Positions 14,277 to 22,517 of a stretch of DNA of 40,026 nucleotides are shown here, piece after piece; position 1 is the first letter of the stretch, and the number at the start of each line of letters is the position of its first letter. Position numbers and translations under genes: made by a program. The DNA lies in IMG/VR virus record IMGVR_UViG_3300010371_000066, positions 1-40,026 of that record; one strand, written 5' to 3'. The notes beneath the pieces are model-generated. The model did no database searches. It saw only the letters and a program-made list of their open reading frames with translations, and had not been told where the DNA came from. The DNA is from a virus.

Positions 14277-15448
14277 TAAGGCTTTCTCCGGTGCTTGCCG
14301 TCTGGCCCAATGAATTCCGTGCCCGAGGGGAGCGCGTTGTAGTCGGCATCAGACCCGATTTGGACCGGGCCTTGCCGATTGCTAGAGGGGGGCGGTGGCG
14401 GCGCAGTTTTCGGAGTGTACTTGCCGGTCTTGAAGTCAATGGTTGACGGGTCGATGCCGAAGCCGCTCAGGATGGCTTTCGCATTCTCCGGATAGCTCTG
14501 CAGCACTCTCAGGTGAGCGGGAATTCTGGACACTTGGGCCTTGAGGATCTGATCCGAAACGACCCCCTTTTCGCGGTTGGCCGTGTCGATCATCTGCTTG
14601 ACGAACGCCTGCTGTTCTGCTCCCTGCGGCTCATCTGTCAGCCACTGCATGATCTGGGCAAAAGACCGGCCCTTCGTGTGCGGGGTCAACTCCATGCGCT
14701 GGCCTTCCGACCCAGCGCCGCCGCCAGAGAGAAGCGAGGCGAGAGAAGATGACAGTTCGGTCATCTGCTGCGGGTTCAGGTTGGCCGGGCCTCCGGTGAT
14801 CGGATCGACAGCCAGTTTGAGAAGTCGGTCGGCTGCATTTGCCCGCTCCTGATTGCCCTTCAGCACGCCGGATCGGAAAGCGTTCGGGTCAAGGTCGGCC
14901 TTGAACTTGTCGATGAATGCCTGTCCTAGTTTGCCGACGCGCTCCAGACTGCCGGGCTGTTGCTGGCCCCCACTGCCGCCGAGCAGGCGGGCCTCGCCGG
15001 TCTTTCGGTTGACGACCCACACGTCTCCGGTGTCCGGGTTCACGACATGATCCCAATTCGTGAGTGCGGCCTGCGACGTATTCAGCTTGGCCTTTGCCTC
15101 GGCGACGTTGGGACTCATTCCACCGAGCGCGGCCTGCGGGCCTGACTGCTGGATCTCCTGCGCGATCTTTTGGTTCTGAAGGCCGCCGGCCTGCAGGCCC
15201 TGCTGTGCTTGCGGGATCCCAAACGCCGCCGCCTGTCCACTCTGCTCCAGCCCCTTATTCCCCGAGAGCATTGCGTACAGCGCCGCTCCTCTTTGTGGAT
15301 CTCCTTGCACTTGCTGCGGGGCCTGCGGAGGCTGTTCAGGAGCGAGGGGGATTGGGGGCTGATTGACCATGCCGAGCCGCTTCAGGGTGGCGGCCAAGGC
15401 CGCCTGCTGGTCTTGCTGCGAGGGCTCTGCATAGAGGGTCGGGTCCAT
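14276..15448 (-). CDS. Internal virion protein, 390 aa
   Basis: ATG at 15448 (ATGA overlap). A Gln/Ala/Pro-rich N terminus is followed by helical repeats and a small segment VNPDTGDVWVVNRKTGEARLL. There is no enzyme motif. Composition, size and position between two other Gln/Ala-rich proteins suggest an ejection protein or tail-associated structural component. Confidence 0.65.
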   Translation of the reverse strand: MDPTLYAEPSQQDQQAALAATLKRLGMVNQPPIPLAPEQPPQAPQQVQGDPQRGAALYAMLSGNKGLEQSGQAAAFGIPQAQQGLQAGGLQNQKIAQEIQQSGPQAALGGMSPNVAEAKAKLNTSQAALTNWDHVVNPDTGDVWVVNRKTGEARLLGGSGGQQQPGSLERVGKLGQAFIDKFKADLDPNAFRSGVLKGNQERANAADRLLKLAVDPITGGPANLNPQQMTELSSSLASLLSGGGAGSEGQRMELTPHTKGRSFAQIMQWLTDEPQGAEQQAFVKQMIDTANREKGVVSDQILKAQVSRIPAHLRVLQSYPENAKAILSGFGIDPSTIDFKTGKYTPKTAPPPPPSSNRQGPVQIGSDADYNALPSGTEFIGPDGKHRRKP

Positions 15449-15765
15449 CAGTAGGGCACCTGCGCGTCAGGCTGGCCACCCATCAAGAGTCGCGCCTGCG
15501 CCGCCTGCCGCGCCTTGATGTTGTCGGCCTGCTGGCCTTCAAGCTGGTTTTCGTGAATCGCTCCGAAGATCGAGGCGAGGCCGTTGCCTGCCCCTGCAAG
15601 CGCCCCATAGGATTGCCGCTGCTGCATCCGCATCGCGTGAGCGCGGGCAAGTTGCTGCTGGAGCATTTCGGCCTGCGGGTCCAGTCCTGCCTCTGAACCG
15701 ACATGTGCATTCGGACCGAGGCTCTTGATGTAGGCTTGAATGTCGGCCATGTCCTGCGGGTTCAT
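15448..15765 (-). CDS. Small virion-associated protein, 105 aa
   Basis: ATG at 15765 overlaps the upstream stop by four bases; a longer frame from 15945 overlaps the S74 gene and is rejected. Helical, Gln/Ala-rich (EMLQQQLARAHAMRMQQRQS) with GNGLASIFGAIHENQLE in the C-terminal half. Probably part of the internal protein set. Confidence 0.65.
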   Translation of the reverse strand: MNPQDMADIQAYIKSLGPNAHVGSEAGLDPQAEMLQQQLARAHAMRMQQRQSYGALAGAGNGLASIFGAIHENQLEGQQADNIKARQAAQARLLMGGQPDAQVPY

Positions 15766-16832
15766 TGGAGCCCTCCATAGTTCACGCAGTACAGCCCATC
15801 GGCCCGCTTCTTCACGAGATGCGGGAGAACCCTCAAAACGTCCTGCGCGATGACTCCGAGATGTTTCTTGCCGGGCTGCAGCCTGTATTCGAAGACCGCG
15901 TAGGGGATACCATCGTGGACTTCGAGCGGGAGGCGTTCGATGCATTGCTTGGCGCGCTCGTCGGAGAGCTTGTAGGCGGCTCCCGCTGCATTGCCGAGGG
16001 CATTGAGGCCGCCGCCCATGAGCTGGTTTTGCATATCTGCATTGCTCAAGTTGAACCCAGCCTGTCCTTCCATGGCTCCGAGATAGTTCGGCCCTTGCGC
16101 CTGTCCGACGCCCTGCGCGCCGCCCATCATCCCCAAGAGCTGCTGAAGCTGCTGGGCGGGCATCCCTCGCTGAGTGAGCAGGTTCGATAGCGCCTGCTGC
16201 TGCGCCATTGCGCTCTGGCCGAAGGCCTGCTGTTGGGCCTGCAGCCCCTGCCCCACCGCGTAGTTCTGGGCGGACGAATAGGCGTCATTCTTCGCGCGGT
16301 CGAAATTCCCCTGCGCATTGTTCGCCGCTTCGGTGCCGGGGTCCAATCCCTGCGCGGCGAGCTGGCTCTGAAGCTGCTCGCCCTGCTGGGCGAACTGTGG
16401 ATCGAGGCGGGACTTGGCCTGATTGTAAGCCGCGTCTTCCGCCGTCTTCATCTGACCGGAGCCATAGTTGAGTTGCGGCAGGCCGCTCAGGTCGAGAGGC
16501 TTCTGGTCGGCGATCTGCTGCTCGTAACCCGTCGCCGCCCCAGCCAGTGGCCCATTGAACTGCTGGCTCTGGGTCCACTGGCCTGTATTCGGGTCCATGG
16601 TCCAGCCCGAAGATCCGACCGGACCATTCAGGCCGACATGCGTCGCGCCCGACTGTCCTTCGGCTGCGTTCTGCCAGTCGGAGACGGAGCCTCGATTGAC
16701 GTTCTGCGCCCACGCCTGAAGCTGAAACGGATCGGACGGCGGAGGACCGTAGGCGTTTTGCACTCCCTGCTGTCCGCGAGGTGCGCCAGAACCGGGGGCC
16801 TGATAAGTCGGGGCCTGTGCCGAAGTGCTCAT
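15762..16832 (-). CDS. Gln-rich virion protein with C-terminal S74 chaperone domain
   Basis: 356 aa, ATG at 16832. Residues 1-280 are Gln/Gly/Ala-rich with helical segments, like an internal or tail-tip protein. From residue ~288 the chain reads KLSDERAKQCIERL, YAVFEYRLQPGKKHLGVIAQD and YCVNYGGL, the peptidase S74 intramolecular chaperone motifs. These include the self-cleavage Ser (S290 before D291) and a conserved Lys (K295). S74 domains usually sit on tail spikes and fibres, trimerise the substrate, then cut themselves off. The domain here is compact at ~65 residues, shorter than usual. Confidence 0.75.
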   Translation of the reverse strand: MSTSAQAPTYQAPGSGAPRGQQGVQNAYGPPPSDPFQLQAWAQNVNRGSVSDWQNAAEGQSGATHVGLNGPVGSSGWTMDPNTGQWTQSQQFNGPLAGAATGYEQQIADQKPLDLSGLPQLNYGSGQMKTAEDAAYNQAKSRLDPQFAQQGEQLQSQLAAQGLDPGTEAANNAQGNFDRAKNDAYSSAQNYAVGQGLQAQQQAFGQSAMAQQQALSNLLTQRGMPAQQLQQLLGMMGGAQGVGQAQGPNYLGAMEGQAGFNLSNADMQNQLMGGGLNALGNAAGAAYKLSDERAKQCIERLPLEVHDGIPYAVFEYRLQPGKKHLGVIAQDVLRVLPHLVKKRADGLYCVNYGGLQ

Positions 16833-17255
16833 CTAATTGCCTCCCAGCCATTTGCAGTCTTCTTTGCGCATCTCGAGCAGCACAACGTCGTCTTGCGGTG
16901 CCCATCCATCCTTGAACCGATGCACAACCTTGAACCCCAGCACCCGCGTTGCCAGACGAAGCGAACGCTCGTTGTGGGCCGGGATCACTCCGATGGCGAT
17001 TTCTTTCCAGCACGGAGCGCCAAACAGAAACGCGCACGCCGCAGGAGCCAGTGACCGAACCACCAGAGGGTTGTCCAGCGCAATATGAACGTGCGCGGCG
17101 TTGCCGAGCCACCGATCGAAGCCGACCGCGCCGTGGATCTTGCCCTTGCCGTCTACCGCCATGATCCCGCGAAGGCCCGATGTCAGTTCAAGGCCGGTCC
17201 GCTCGGTCAGCCAAGGCAATGCCGCTTCCGGCATGCTGACGATCTGGAGGCTCAC
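16833..17255 (-). CDS. GNAT-like acetyltransferase, 140 aa
   Basis: GTG at 17255 overlaps the nozzle stop (GTGA). GIMAVDGKGKIHGAVGFDRW and IPAHNERSLRLATRVLGFKVVHRF follow GNAT strand/helix order, with N-x-R-S-x-R-L-A... in the acetyl-CoA-binding region near motif A/B. Such proteins lie among tail genes of several podoviruses (recalled). The substrate is unknown; it may modify a virion or host protein. Confidence 0.65.
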   Translation of the reverse strand: MSLQIVSMPEAALPWLTERTGLELTSGLRGIMAVDGKGKIHGAVGFDRWLGNAAHVHIALDNPLVVRSLAPAACAFLFGAPCWKEIAIGVIPAHNERSLRLATRVLGFKVVHRFKDGWAPQDDVVLLEMRKEDCKWLGGN

Positions 17256-19063
17256 AGCGCGCCTCCTTCATCGAAGAAGAGATCAATGCCAGTCAGGCTG
17301 GTGCGGCTCGTGGCGGTGCCTCTGGCGATGAGGGCCATCTTGACCCCACAGCCGGCGAGCCCGCGCGTAATGACGGCAGGAGCGTAAGCCCCGCCCCAGG
17401 CCGCAGTATCCCATTTGCCTGTATCCCAAACGTTGGTGTTATTGCCGGGGTTCGTGCTCACCGTGGCCAGCTCGGTGAAGTCGTAATCAAAGCGAGCCGC
17501 GACCGAGACTCCGGGAATGCCGCCCTGCGAGACAAAGGAAAGCCGCGCGCTCAGAGCCCGCTTGAAGTTCTGCGAGCCGCCATCCTGAAACGACGTGAGG
17601 ACTTCCCACTGAATCGGCGTGTACGCGGTCGGAGACGCCAGCGTTACCCCGTCGAGATAGCCCGTGTTGATGCAGAGACGTCCGTCGGTAGTCCCGAAGT
17701 ACAAATCCCCGCCCCAACTTTCCATGGAGAGCATGGCCGGCAGATCGGGGTACTGACTCCAGCTCCGCTGCGGAGTCGCCATGCTCATCACGAGTTGGCT
17801 TGTGGTTCCGTCGGCAGCCGGAACATTGACGAGCAGCGTATTGTCCTTCTGATTGATCCGGATCTGCCAGCCCTTCTGCGTGCGGGCTCCAGTCATGTAC
17901 TGGTTGAACAGGTTGGAAATCTTCGCGGTGAGATAGGAGCTCCGCTCAAATACGGTATTCCCGACCACCAGCGTAGAGAGCGGCAGCACGCCGAGCGTAG
18001 TCAGGACGAGCAGGTCGCCGCCGAAGTCCGATGCGAGTCGCCGCCCCACGGGCACGCCGCCGCCGCCCAGCGACCACGCCCCCTTCAATCCGAAGGAAGC
18101 AGCCGAGGCCGGGTCGGTGCCCTCATAGACCACGACATCCCCGCCACCCGAGATGCCGACAAGAGAATTGATCGACGACTGGCTGCCGTCGCGGGTCCAG
18201 TTGAACAGGCCGCGCAGATCGCCACCAGAACGGAAGCGAGCACCAAACGGAAATTGTGTAACTGTCCCGAACAGCGAGCCGATGCCGGTGTACCAGGCGT
18301 TCCCGGTGTCGCGCTCCACGAACCATACGCGATTACCCCAGACCGTCACGAAAACAAATTTGGTCGGATCTCCGGTGCCGATCGCGGGGGTGTAATCCCA
18401 AGTGCAAGTGCCGTCCGAAATGCCGGTGCCGGTGCCGCTCGGACCTGTGCCTGTGGCCGCGCTCGTGCCGGTCGTCTTGCAGAGATAGGACGCACCATTG
18501 GCAAAGACGTAAGAGACGTTGATGGTGTAGCCAGTGCTCTGCGCCCATGCTGTCGTGCTCTGCTGGCTGACGTGCGTCCATGCCGCAGTGCTCTCGGTGT
18601 AGACGTAGTAGCCGTTGACCTCATCGCAGACCAAAAGGAAGTGCTGGCCGTTCGCATTGACGAACACGGTCGAGATGCAATAGCCCGCAAGCCCTGTCTT
18701 GGTGCCGAAAGTAACGCTCTTGCTCGGACTCGCCGTGCTGCTCGTGCAGTCCCAAATGCCGTCGGTGGTCGTCGCGAAAAGCTTGTCGTTGGTGCCGTCG
18801 GCCTTGGAGCCGGTGAAAGGCAGGACGGAGCGCACCTCGTTGTTGCTGGTCCCGGTCATGCCGGTGACCCACTCTTTACAGCCGAGGCGAGTGCGCAAGC
18901 CATACTCAGCAGCCACCATATTGTTCAGGATGATGGCGTCAGAGATGGGCATATCCGCGCCCGCATCGATGGTGTTCAAGCCACCAATCGGCGCAGGGAC
19001 GCTGATCGATCTCGCGGTTGGCATGACCGGAGGCTTTCGCTGGGCAGGAATCAGGCCGGTCAC
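17252..19063 (-). CDS. Tail nozzle / tubular protein B-like, 603 aa
   Basis: GTG at 19063 overlaps the adaptor stop. ATG 19024 (MPTARSISVPAPIGGLN) is an alternative start. PAPIGGLNTIDAGADMPISDAIILNNMVAAEYGLRTRLGC is the typical N terminus of podovirus tail nozzle proteins. WD/beta-propeller-like repeats follow. Residues ~172-225 carry an inserted module (NGASYLCKTTGTS...ISDGTCTWDY) similar to modules in the adaptor gene. It would form the distal tail tube below the adaptor ring. Confidence 0.75.
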   Translation of the reverse strand: MTGLIPAQRKPPVMPTARSISVPAPIGGLNTIDAGADMPISDAIILNNMVAAEYGLRTRLGCKEWVTGMTGTSNNEVRSVLPFTGSKADGTNDKLFATTTDGIWDCTSSTASPSKSVTFGTKTGLAGYCISTVFVNANGQHFLLVCDEVNGYYVYTESTAAWTHVSQQSTTAWAQSTGYTINVSYVFANGASYLCKTTGTSAATGTGPSGTGTGISDGTCTWDYTPAIGTGDPTKFVFVTVWGNRVWFVERDTGNAWYTGIGSLFGTVTQFPFGARFRSGGDLRGLFNWTRDGSQSSINSLVGISGGGDVVVYEGTDPASAASFGLKGAWSLGGGGVPVGRRLASDFGGDLLVLTTLGVLPLSTLVVGNTVFERSSYLTAKISNLFNQYMTGARTQKGWQIRINQKDNTLLVNVPAADGTTSQLVMSMATPQRSWSQYPDLPAMLSMESWGGDLYFGTTDGRLCINTGYLDGVTLASPTAYTPIQWEVLTSFQDGGSQNFKRALSARLSFVSQGGIPGVSVAARFDYDFTELATVSTNPGNNTNVWDTGKWDTAAWGGAYAPAVITRGLAGCGVKMALIARGTATSRTSLTGIDLFFDEGGAL

Positions 19064-20145
19064 GAGCCGAACCCGGTAATGGGTACGTTCTGCAGGCCGA
19101 TCAGAGGGTCATACGGCCCGCGTCCGCGCAGGTTGAGGACTTCCGCCGACCCGTCCGCGTTCATGGCTTCTTCTTCGCACTCATCGTACTGACGCTGTGC
19201 GTGCTCGGTCGGGAAGCCCTTTGCCTTCAGCCATGCGAGCTTCAGCCCTCGCATGACGAGAAGCTGATCGAAGTAGATGATGTCAGTGTTTGCGGTGGGC
19301 TGATCGGTGGTCGGCGTCGTGCCGCCAGTGGCGCTCACCCATGAGTTGCTGACGTACTCAAAGACGATGTTGTAGCCGCCCGGAGTGTCCGTGTCGGGGT
19401 AGAGCCGAAGGACGTTTGCCACGGGCCGGAATAGGACGTTGAAGACGACGCCCTGCTGGCGGCCTTTGAGGTATTGCCATACCTGACCGTCAACGGGTCC
19501 GCCAACAGGGAGGCGGTTGGTCCGGTTCCAGCCGGTCTGATCGATCATGTTGTTGAAGTCAGACGGCAGCGAGTAGTCGGCGGCGTTGCCACCAAACGTC
19601 CACTGCACGAACGGCGAACCGCTGCCGTCGTATTCGACTCCAGCGGAGGCCCCATATGGTCCAACCGCACCGGAAGTGCCGCTCTGGGTGCACGTATAGT
19701 AATAGAGCCCGTGCGTAACGATGTTGGCAGAGCCAGCGTTCAGGTACTTCCAGACACAGCTCCCGTCAGGAATGGACGAGGATGTTGTATTGGGTCCGGG
19801 CTGCGCCCCGCTCTGCACGTCCGATGTGCCTGCCGTGACGCATTGGTACAGGTTTCCGGCGTTGGTGACGTAATTACCGACAGAGTACGTGTTCCCGGAA
19901 ATCCATGCATCTGCGTTTCTGGTGTAGGCGGTTGCCTTCGCCCAATTCGGACGCGTGACAAACGAGTACTCCTTGATCAGGTGCGTCCAGTCCCTGTCTC
20001 GGACCAGATCTCGCCCCATCGACTTCAGCATTCCGCGAAGCTGGATGATGTTCGGGTCTGTGGACCCGTAAGCATCGGCAACCGTGCCGAGTCCTAGCTC
20101 GGCAGCGGCATCGGAGATGATGTTCAAGGCGGTATCGTACGCCAA
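19060..20145 (-). CDS. Head-to-tail adaptor / tubular protein A-like, 361 aa
   Basis: TTG at 20145, preceded by AGGAGG with four to five bases spacing, a strong site that fixes the start. ALNIISDAAAELGLG...DPNIIQLRGMLKSMGRDLVRDRDW is typical of podovirus adaptor proteins that attach under the portal. Residues ~70-165 contain two tandem copies of a beta module (NAGNLYQCVTAGTS...IPDGSCVWKY and YYYTCTQSGTSG...), an insertion relative to a basic adaptor. The rest returns to adaptor-like sequence. Confidence 0.75.
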   Translation of the reverse strand: MAYDTALNIISDAAAELGLGTVADAYGSTDPNIIQLRGMLKSMGRDLVRDRDWTHLIKEYSFVTRPNWAKATAYTRNADAWISGNTYSVGNYVTNAGNLYQCVTAGTSDVQSGAQPGPNTTSSSIPDGSCVWKYLNAGSANIVTHGLYYYTCTQSGTSGAVGPYGASAGVEYDGSGSPFVQWTFGGNAADYSLPSDFNNMIDQTGWNRTNRLPVGGPVDGQVWQYLKGRQQGVVFNVLFRPVANVLRLYPDTDTPGGYNIVFEYVSNSWVSATGGTTPTTDQPTANTDIIYFDQLLVMRGLKLAWLKAKGFPTEHAQRQYDECEEEAMNADGSAEVLNLRGRGPYDPLIGLQNVPITGFGS

Positions 20146-20154
20146 CCGGCCTCC

Positions 20155-20784
20155 TTACTTCTTCTTGGCCTGCGCTTCTGCGATGGCCTTCATCTGCTCC
20201 TGCAATGCAGCCATCTGCGCCTTCAGTGACTCGTTCTCGGAACGAATCGCCTCCAGTGGAGCATTGCCCGCCGCCGCCGCGATGAAATCCTTGGTGCGCT
20301 GCCGCACTCGGTGGAAGTCCATGAACTTCTGTCCGTTGGAGTCGCTAACTGCCGCAAGCTGCTCGGCAGTCTTCACCCCGACAGCCTGAAACTCAGCGAC
20401 CTGAGCAGGAGTCAGGAACGGAAGAACGGAGAGCGGAGTCCCGTCCGCGCCCTCGACGCCCTTCTCTGACTCCTCAAAGCGCTTCCATTCTTTTTCATAG
20501 ACGAGCTTGTCCATCTCGCGCATTTCGCGCTCGCGGATCTCGTCCTTCTCGCCCGGTGCCCGAATGCGAATCCAGATCGCATTGCGGAAGAAGCGGCCAC
20601 CCTCTCCGGCATGCTTGATGATGGGGCCGGGCGCTCCGGTGTTCGGGTCGAACTTCTGATCAACCCAACCAAAAGTGCGCTTCTCGTCGATGCTGGGATG
20701 GCGGTAGAACTCCGCGATGTTGGTGTTTTCCTTGCCGCCATTCAGCTCGCGGATGCGCTGCCACGTCTCGGGCGAAACGTCCAT
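20155..20784 (-). CDS. Hypothetical virion or morphogenesis protein, 209 aa
   Basis: ATG at 20784 with AAGGAAGG upstream. It has a charged N-terminal domain (FYRHPSIDEKRTFGWVDQKF). A PFLTPAQVAEFQAVGVKTAEQLAAV segment resembles a helix-hairpin-helix style 'feet' motif, and the C-terminal coiled coil ends KKK. It lies between capsid and tail genes. No family name is assigned. Confidence 0.65.
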   Translation of the reverse strand: MDVSPETWQRIRELNGGKENTNIAEFYRHPSIDEKRTFGWVDQKFDPNTGAPGPIIKHAGEGGRFFRNAIWIRIRAPGEKDEIREREMREMDKLVYEKEWKRFEESEKGVEGADGTPLSVLPFLTPAQVAEFQAVGVKTAEQLAAVSDSNGQKFMDFHRVRQRTKDFIAAAAGNAPLEAIRSENESLKAQMAALQEQMKAIAEAQAKKK

Positions 20785-20805
20785 ATGCCTTCCTTCGGGT
20801 TAGAA

Positions 20806-20829
20806 GGGGGCGGGAGTGACCCCGCCCCC
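20806..20829 (-). terminator. Perfect 9-bp hairpin between decoration gene and 209-aa gene
   Basis: GGGGGCGGG at 20806-20814 pairs perfectly with CCCGCCCCC at 20821-20829 around a 6-base loop, eight bases after the decoration gene stop on the minus strand. Only a weak T-run follows (TTCTAA). It is likely an attenuator or mRNA 3'-end stabiliser lowering expression after the abundant capsid genes. Confidence 0.6.
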
Positions 20830-20836
20830 GAGGGAA

Positions 20837-21382
20837 CTAGTTGCTGGCGGTGATGCCGATGATCATCGGGCGGTTGAGCAGAACCGTGAGGCTGGTCTGG
20901 CTCGACGTGAACGACACCGGCACCGCGATTCCCGCGATGCGGGAGCCGAGTGCCGTCACGCTGCCCACCTGACCCGCAGTCGAGGCAAGCGCGATGTAGG
21001 CGTTCGCGGCCACGCTGGTATTGCTCACCAGGGCGTAGTCACAGACGCCGACGACCTGCACCCAGCCAAAGACGTTGGTGGCAGACAAGTTGCCTGCCGC
21101 CACGCCGATGGGCCAGAAGCAGGTGCTGTTCGCGCTCGCCAGAAGGACCGCCGACTGCCCACCTCCGCCGATGCTCTGGCTGAGATGGACGAACTGGCCA
21201 GCCGCCGTGACGTTGGAGCCGCGCGCGTAGACGAACACGCCAGCGCCAACGTTGACGGACGACTTGCCGGTCTGGCGGTCCACGCCGCGAGCCTCGATGC
21301 CGAGGTCGAAGCGCTGCACGGTATCGGTCTGCGACACGGGGGTCGCGCCGACGGGAGTATCGATGACGTAGGAAGATGCCAT
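20837..21382 (-). CDS. Capsid decoration / head-stabilising protein, 181 aa
   Basis: ATG at 21382 with AAGGAG upstream, directly after the major capsid gene. Beta-rich, Ser/Ala/Val/Gly-rich sequence with DLGIEARGVDRQTGKSS and RIAGIAVPVSF, resembling small capsid-associated proteins encoded next to coat genes. The assignment is by position and composition. Confidence 0.6.
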   Translation of the reverse strand: MASSYVIDTPVGATPVSQTDTVQRFDLGIEARGVDRQTGKSSVNVGAGVFVYARGSNVTAAGQFVHLSQSIGGGGQSAVLLASANSTCFWPIGVAAGNLSATNVFGWVQVVGVCDYALVSNTSVAANAYIALASTAGQVGSVTALGSRIAGIAVPVSFTSSQTSLTVLLNRPMIIGITASN

Positions 21383-21394
21383 TGGTTTGTCTCC

Positions 21395-22396
21395 TTAAAC
21401 CGTGGTGGCGAGAACGCGGCCGTTAAACTGCGCGCCGCTGACAGTGAGGGCACCCGCCCATGCCAAAATGGCGACTTCCGCATCCTGATTCACCGCGTAC
21501 CGGCGGTCCGGGCTGAGCGGCACGAAGTTGCGGTCCTTGTGAGGACGGAACTTCAGATACTTGCTGTTCAGCAGATAGAACGTGCCATGAGTGCTCGACG
21601 CGTCACCGGCAAAGCCGCCGATGCCTCCGTCGAGGTACACGTCAGCATTCATGTATTGGATGGTCTGGAATCCGAGGTCGGCCTTCTTGGCATCGGTGAA
21701 CCGCTGGATGTTCTGGAGCGAGGCCATGAAGTCCGCCCAGAAGTTGTTGTCCATGATGCCGAAGTCCGGCCGGTCACTTCCTCGGATGGTGGTCGCCCAC
21801 AGCGCGTTCATGACCGCCTGACACTTCGCGGAAGTCGAGATGTCAGCCGTGGTGCTGGTGCACTGAGAGCGCCAGAAGGGGAACGTGGTGCGCGAGATGC
21901 CGCCGTAGGTGCTCGACTGGCTGGAGGTCACCGTCGCCTCAACAGCCGCATCGAGGCCTACGATGGCCTTGCCGTTGAAGATGGTGCCGTCGGAGTAGCA
22001 ACCCTGAGTGATGATGTTCGCCAGCGTGGCTTCCGCCACACCGAGGCGCGCATCCATCAGGTCAAGGATCTTCTCCTTGCCGTCGTTCTGCAGCTTTTCG
22101 AGCCCGCTGATCGTGACCGGCACGGCAGCCTGCTTGAGGCTGTACTGCGCAGCGGAGATCACGTCCTGCGCCGCGACGGGCAACAGGTCGTATCCGCTGT
22201 AATAGCTCGCGTTGCCGTTCTGGGCGAACGACAGCTCTTCGAGGATGGTGTTACCGCCCGAGATGGGCAGCACCCGACCCTTTTCTTTCAGGTGGGTGAG
22301 CAGCGCATTGTTCTTGGTGACGTTATCGGCAATCTTGCGCCGACGAGACTCGATTGCGCCGACGATGACGTCGGTCGTACTGGTAGGGAAAGCCAA
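21395..22396 (-). CDS. Major capsid protein
   Basis: 333 aa. TTG at 22396 follows CGGAGG by six bases; the frame is open a little further upstream but without a better start. N terminus MAFPTSTTDVIVGAIESRRRKIADNVTKNNALLTHLKEKG, then EELSFAQNGNASYYSGYDLLPV. Size, position after scaffold and before decoration protein, and the closing FVPLSPDRRYAVNQDAEVAI support an HK97-fold-type coat protein of the podovirus kind. Confidence 0.85.
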   Translation of the reverse strand: MAFPTSTTDVIVGAIESRRRKIADNVTKNNALLTHLKEKGRVLPISGGNTILEELSFAQNGNASYYSGYDLLPVAAQDVISAAQYSLKQAAVPVTISGLEKLQNDGKEKILDLMDARLGVAEATLANIITQGCYSDGTIFNGKAIVGLDAAVEATVTSSQSSTYGGISRTTFPFWRSQCTSTTADISTSAKCQAVMNALWATTIRGSDRPDFGIMDNNFWADFMASLQNIQRFTDAKKADLGFQTIQYMNADVYLDGGIGGFAGDASSTHGTFYLLNSKYLKFRPHKDRNFVPLSPDRRYAVNQDAEVAILAWAGALTVSGAQFNGRVLATTV

Positions 22397-22414
22397 GGCA
22401 TACCTCCGCTCCAA

Positions 22415-22517
22415 AAAGCGCCGATTGCGTCGCCTTCTGCGCGTGGAGGCTTTCGCCTTCGCTCACGCCCCGCGACGTTTGGGGCCTTCCTGGGCGGATG
22501 GGCCTTGCGGCTTCCGC
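22415..22517 (-). promoter_or_regulatory. Structured leader between scaffold and capsid genes
   Basis: 103-base gap upstream of the capsid start. On the minus strand it can form GCCCC...GGGGC and an AGGC-GAAA-GCCT hairpin with GNRA loop inside an outer GCGTG...CACGC stem. It could be a processing site, mRNA stabiliser or weak terminator with a downstream promoter. No clear -35/-10 pair was found. Confidence 0.35.
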
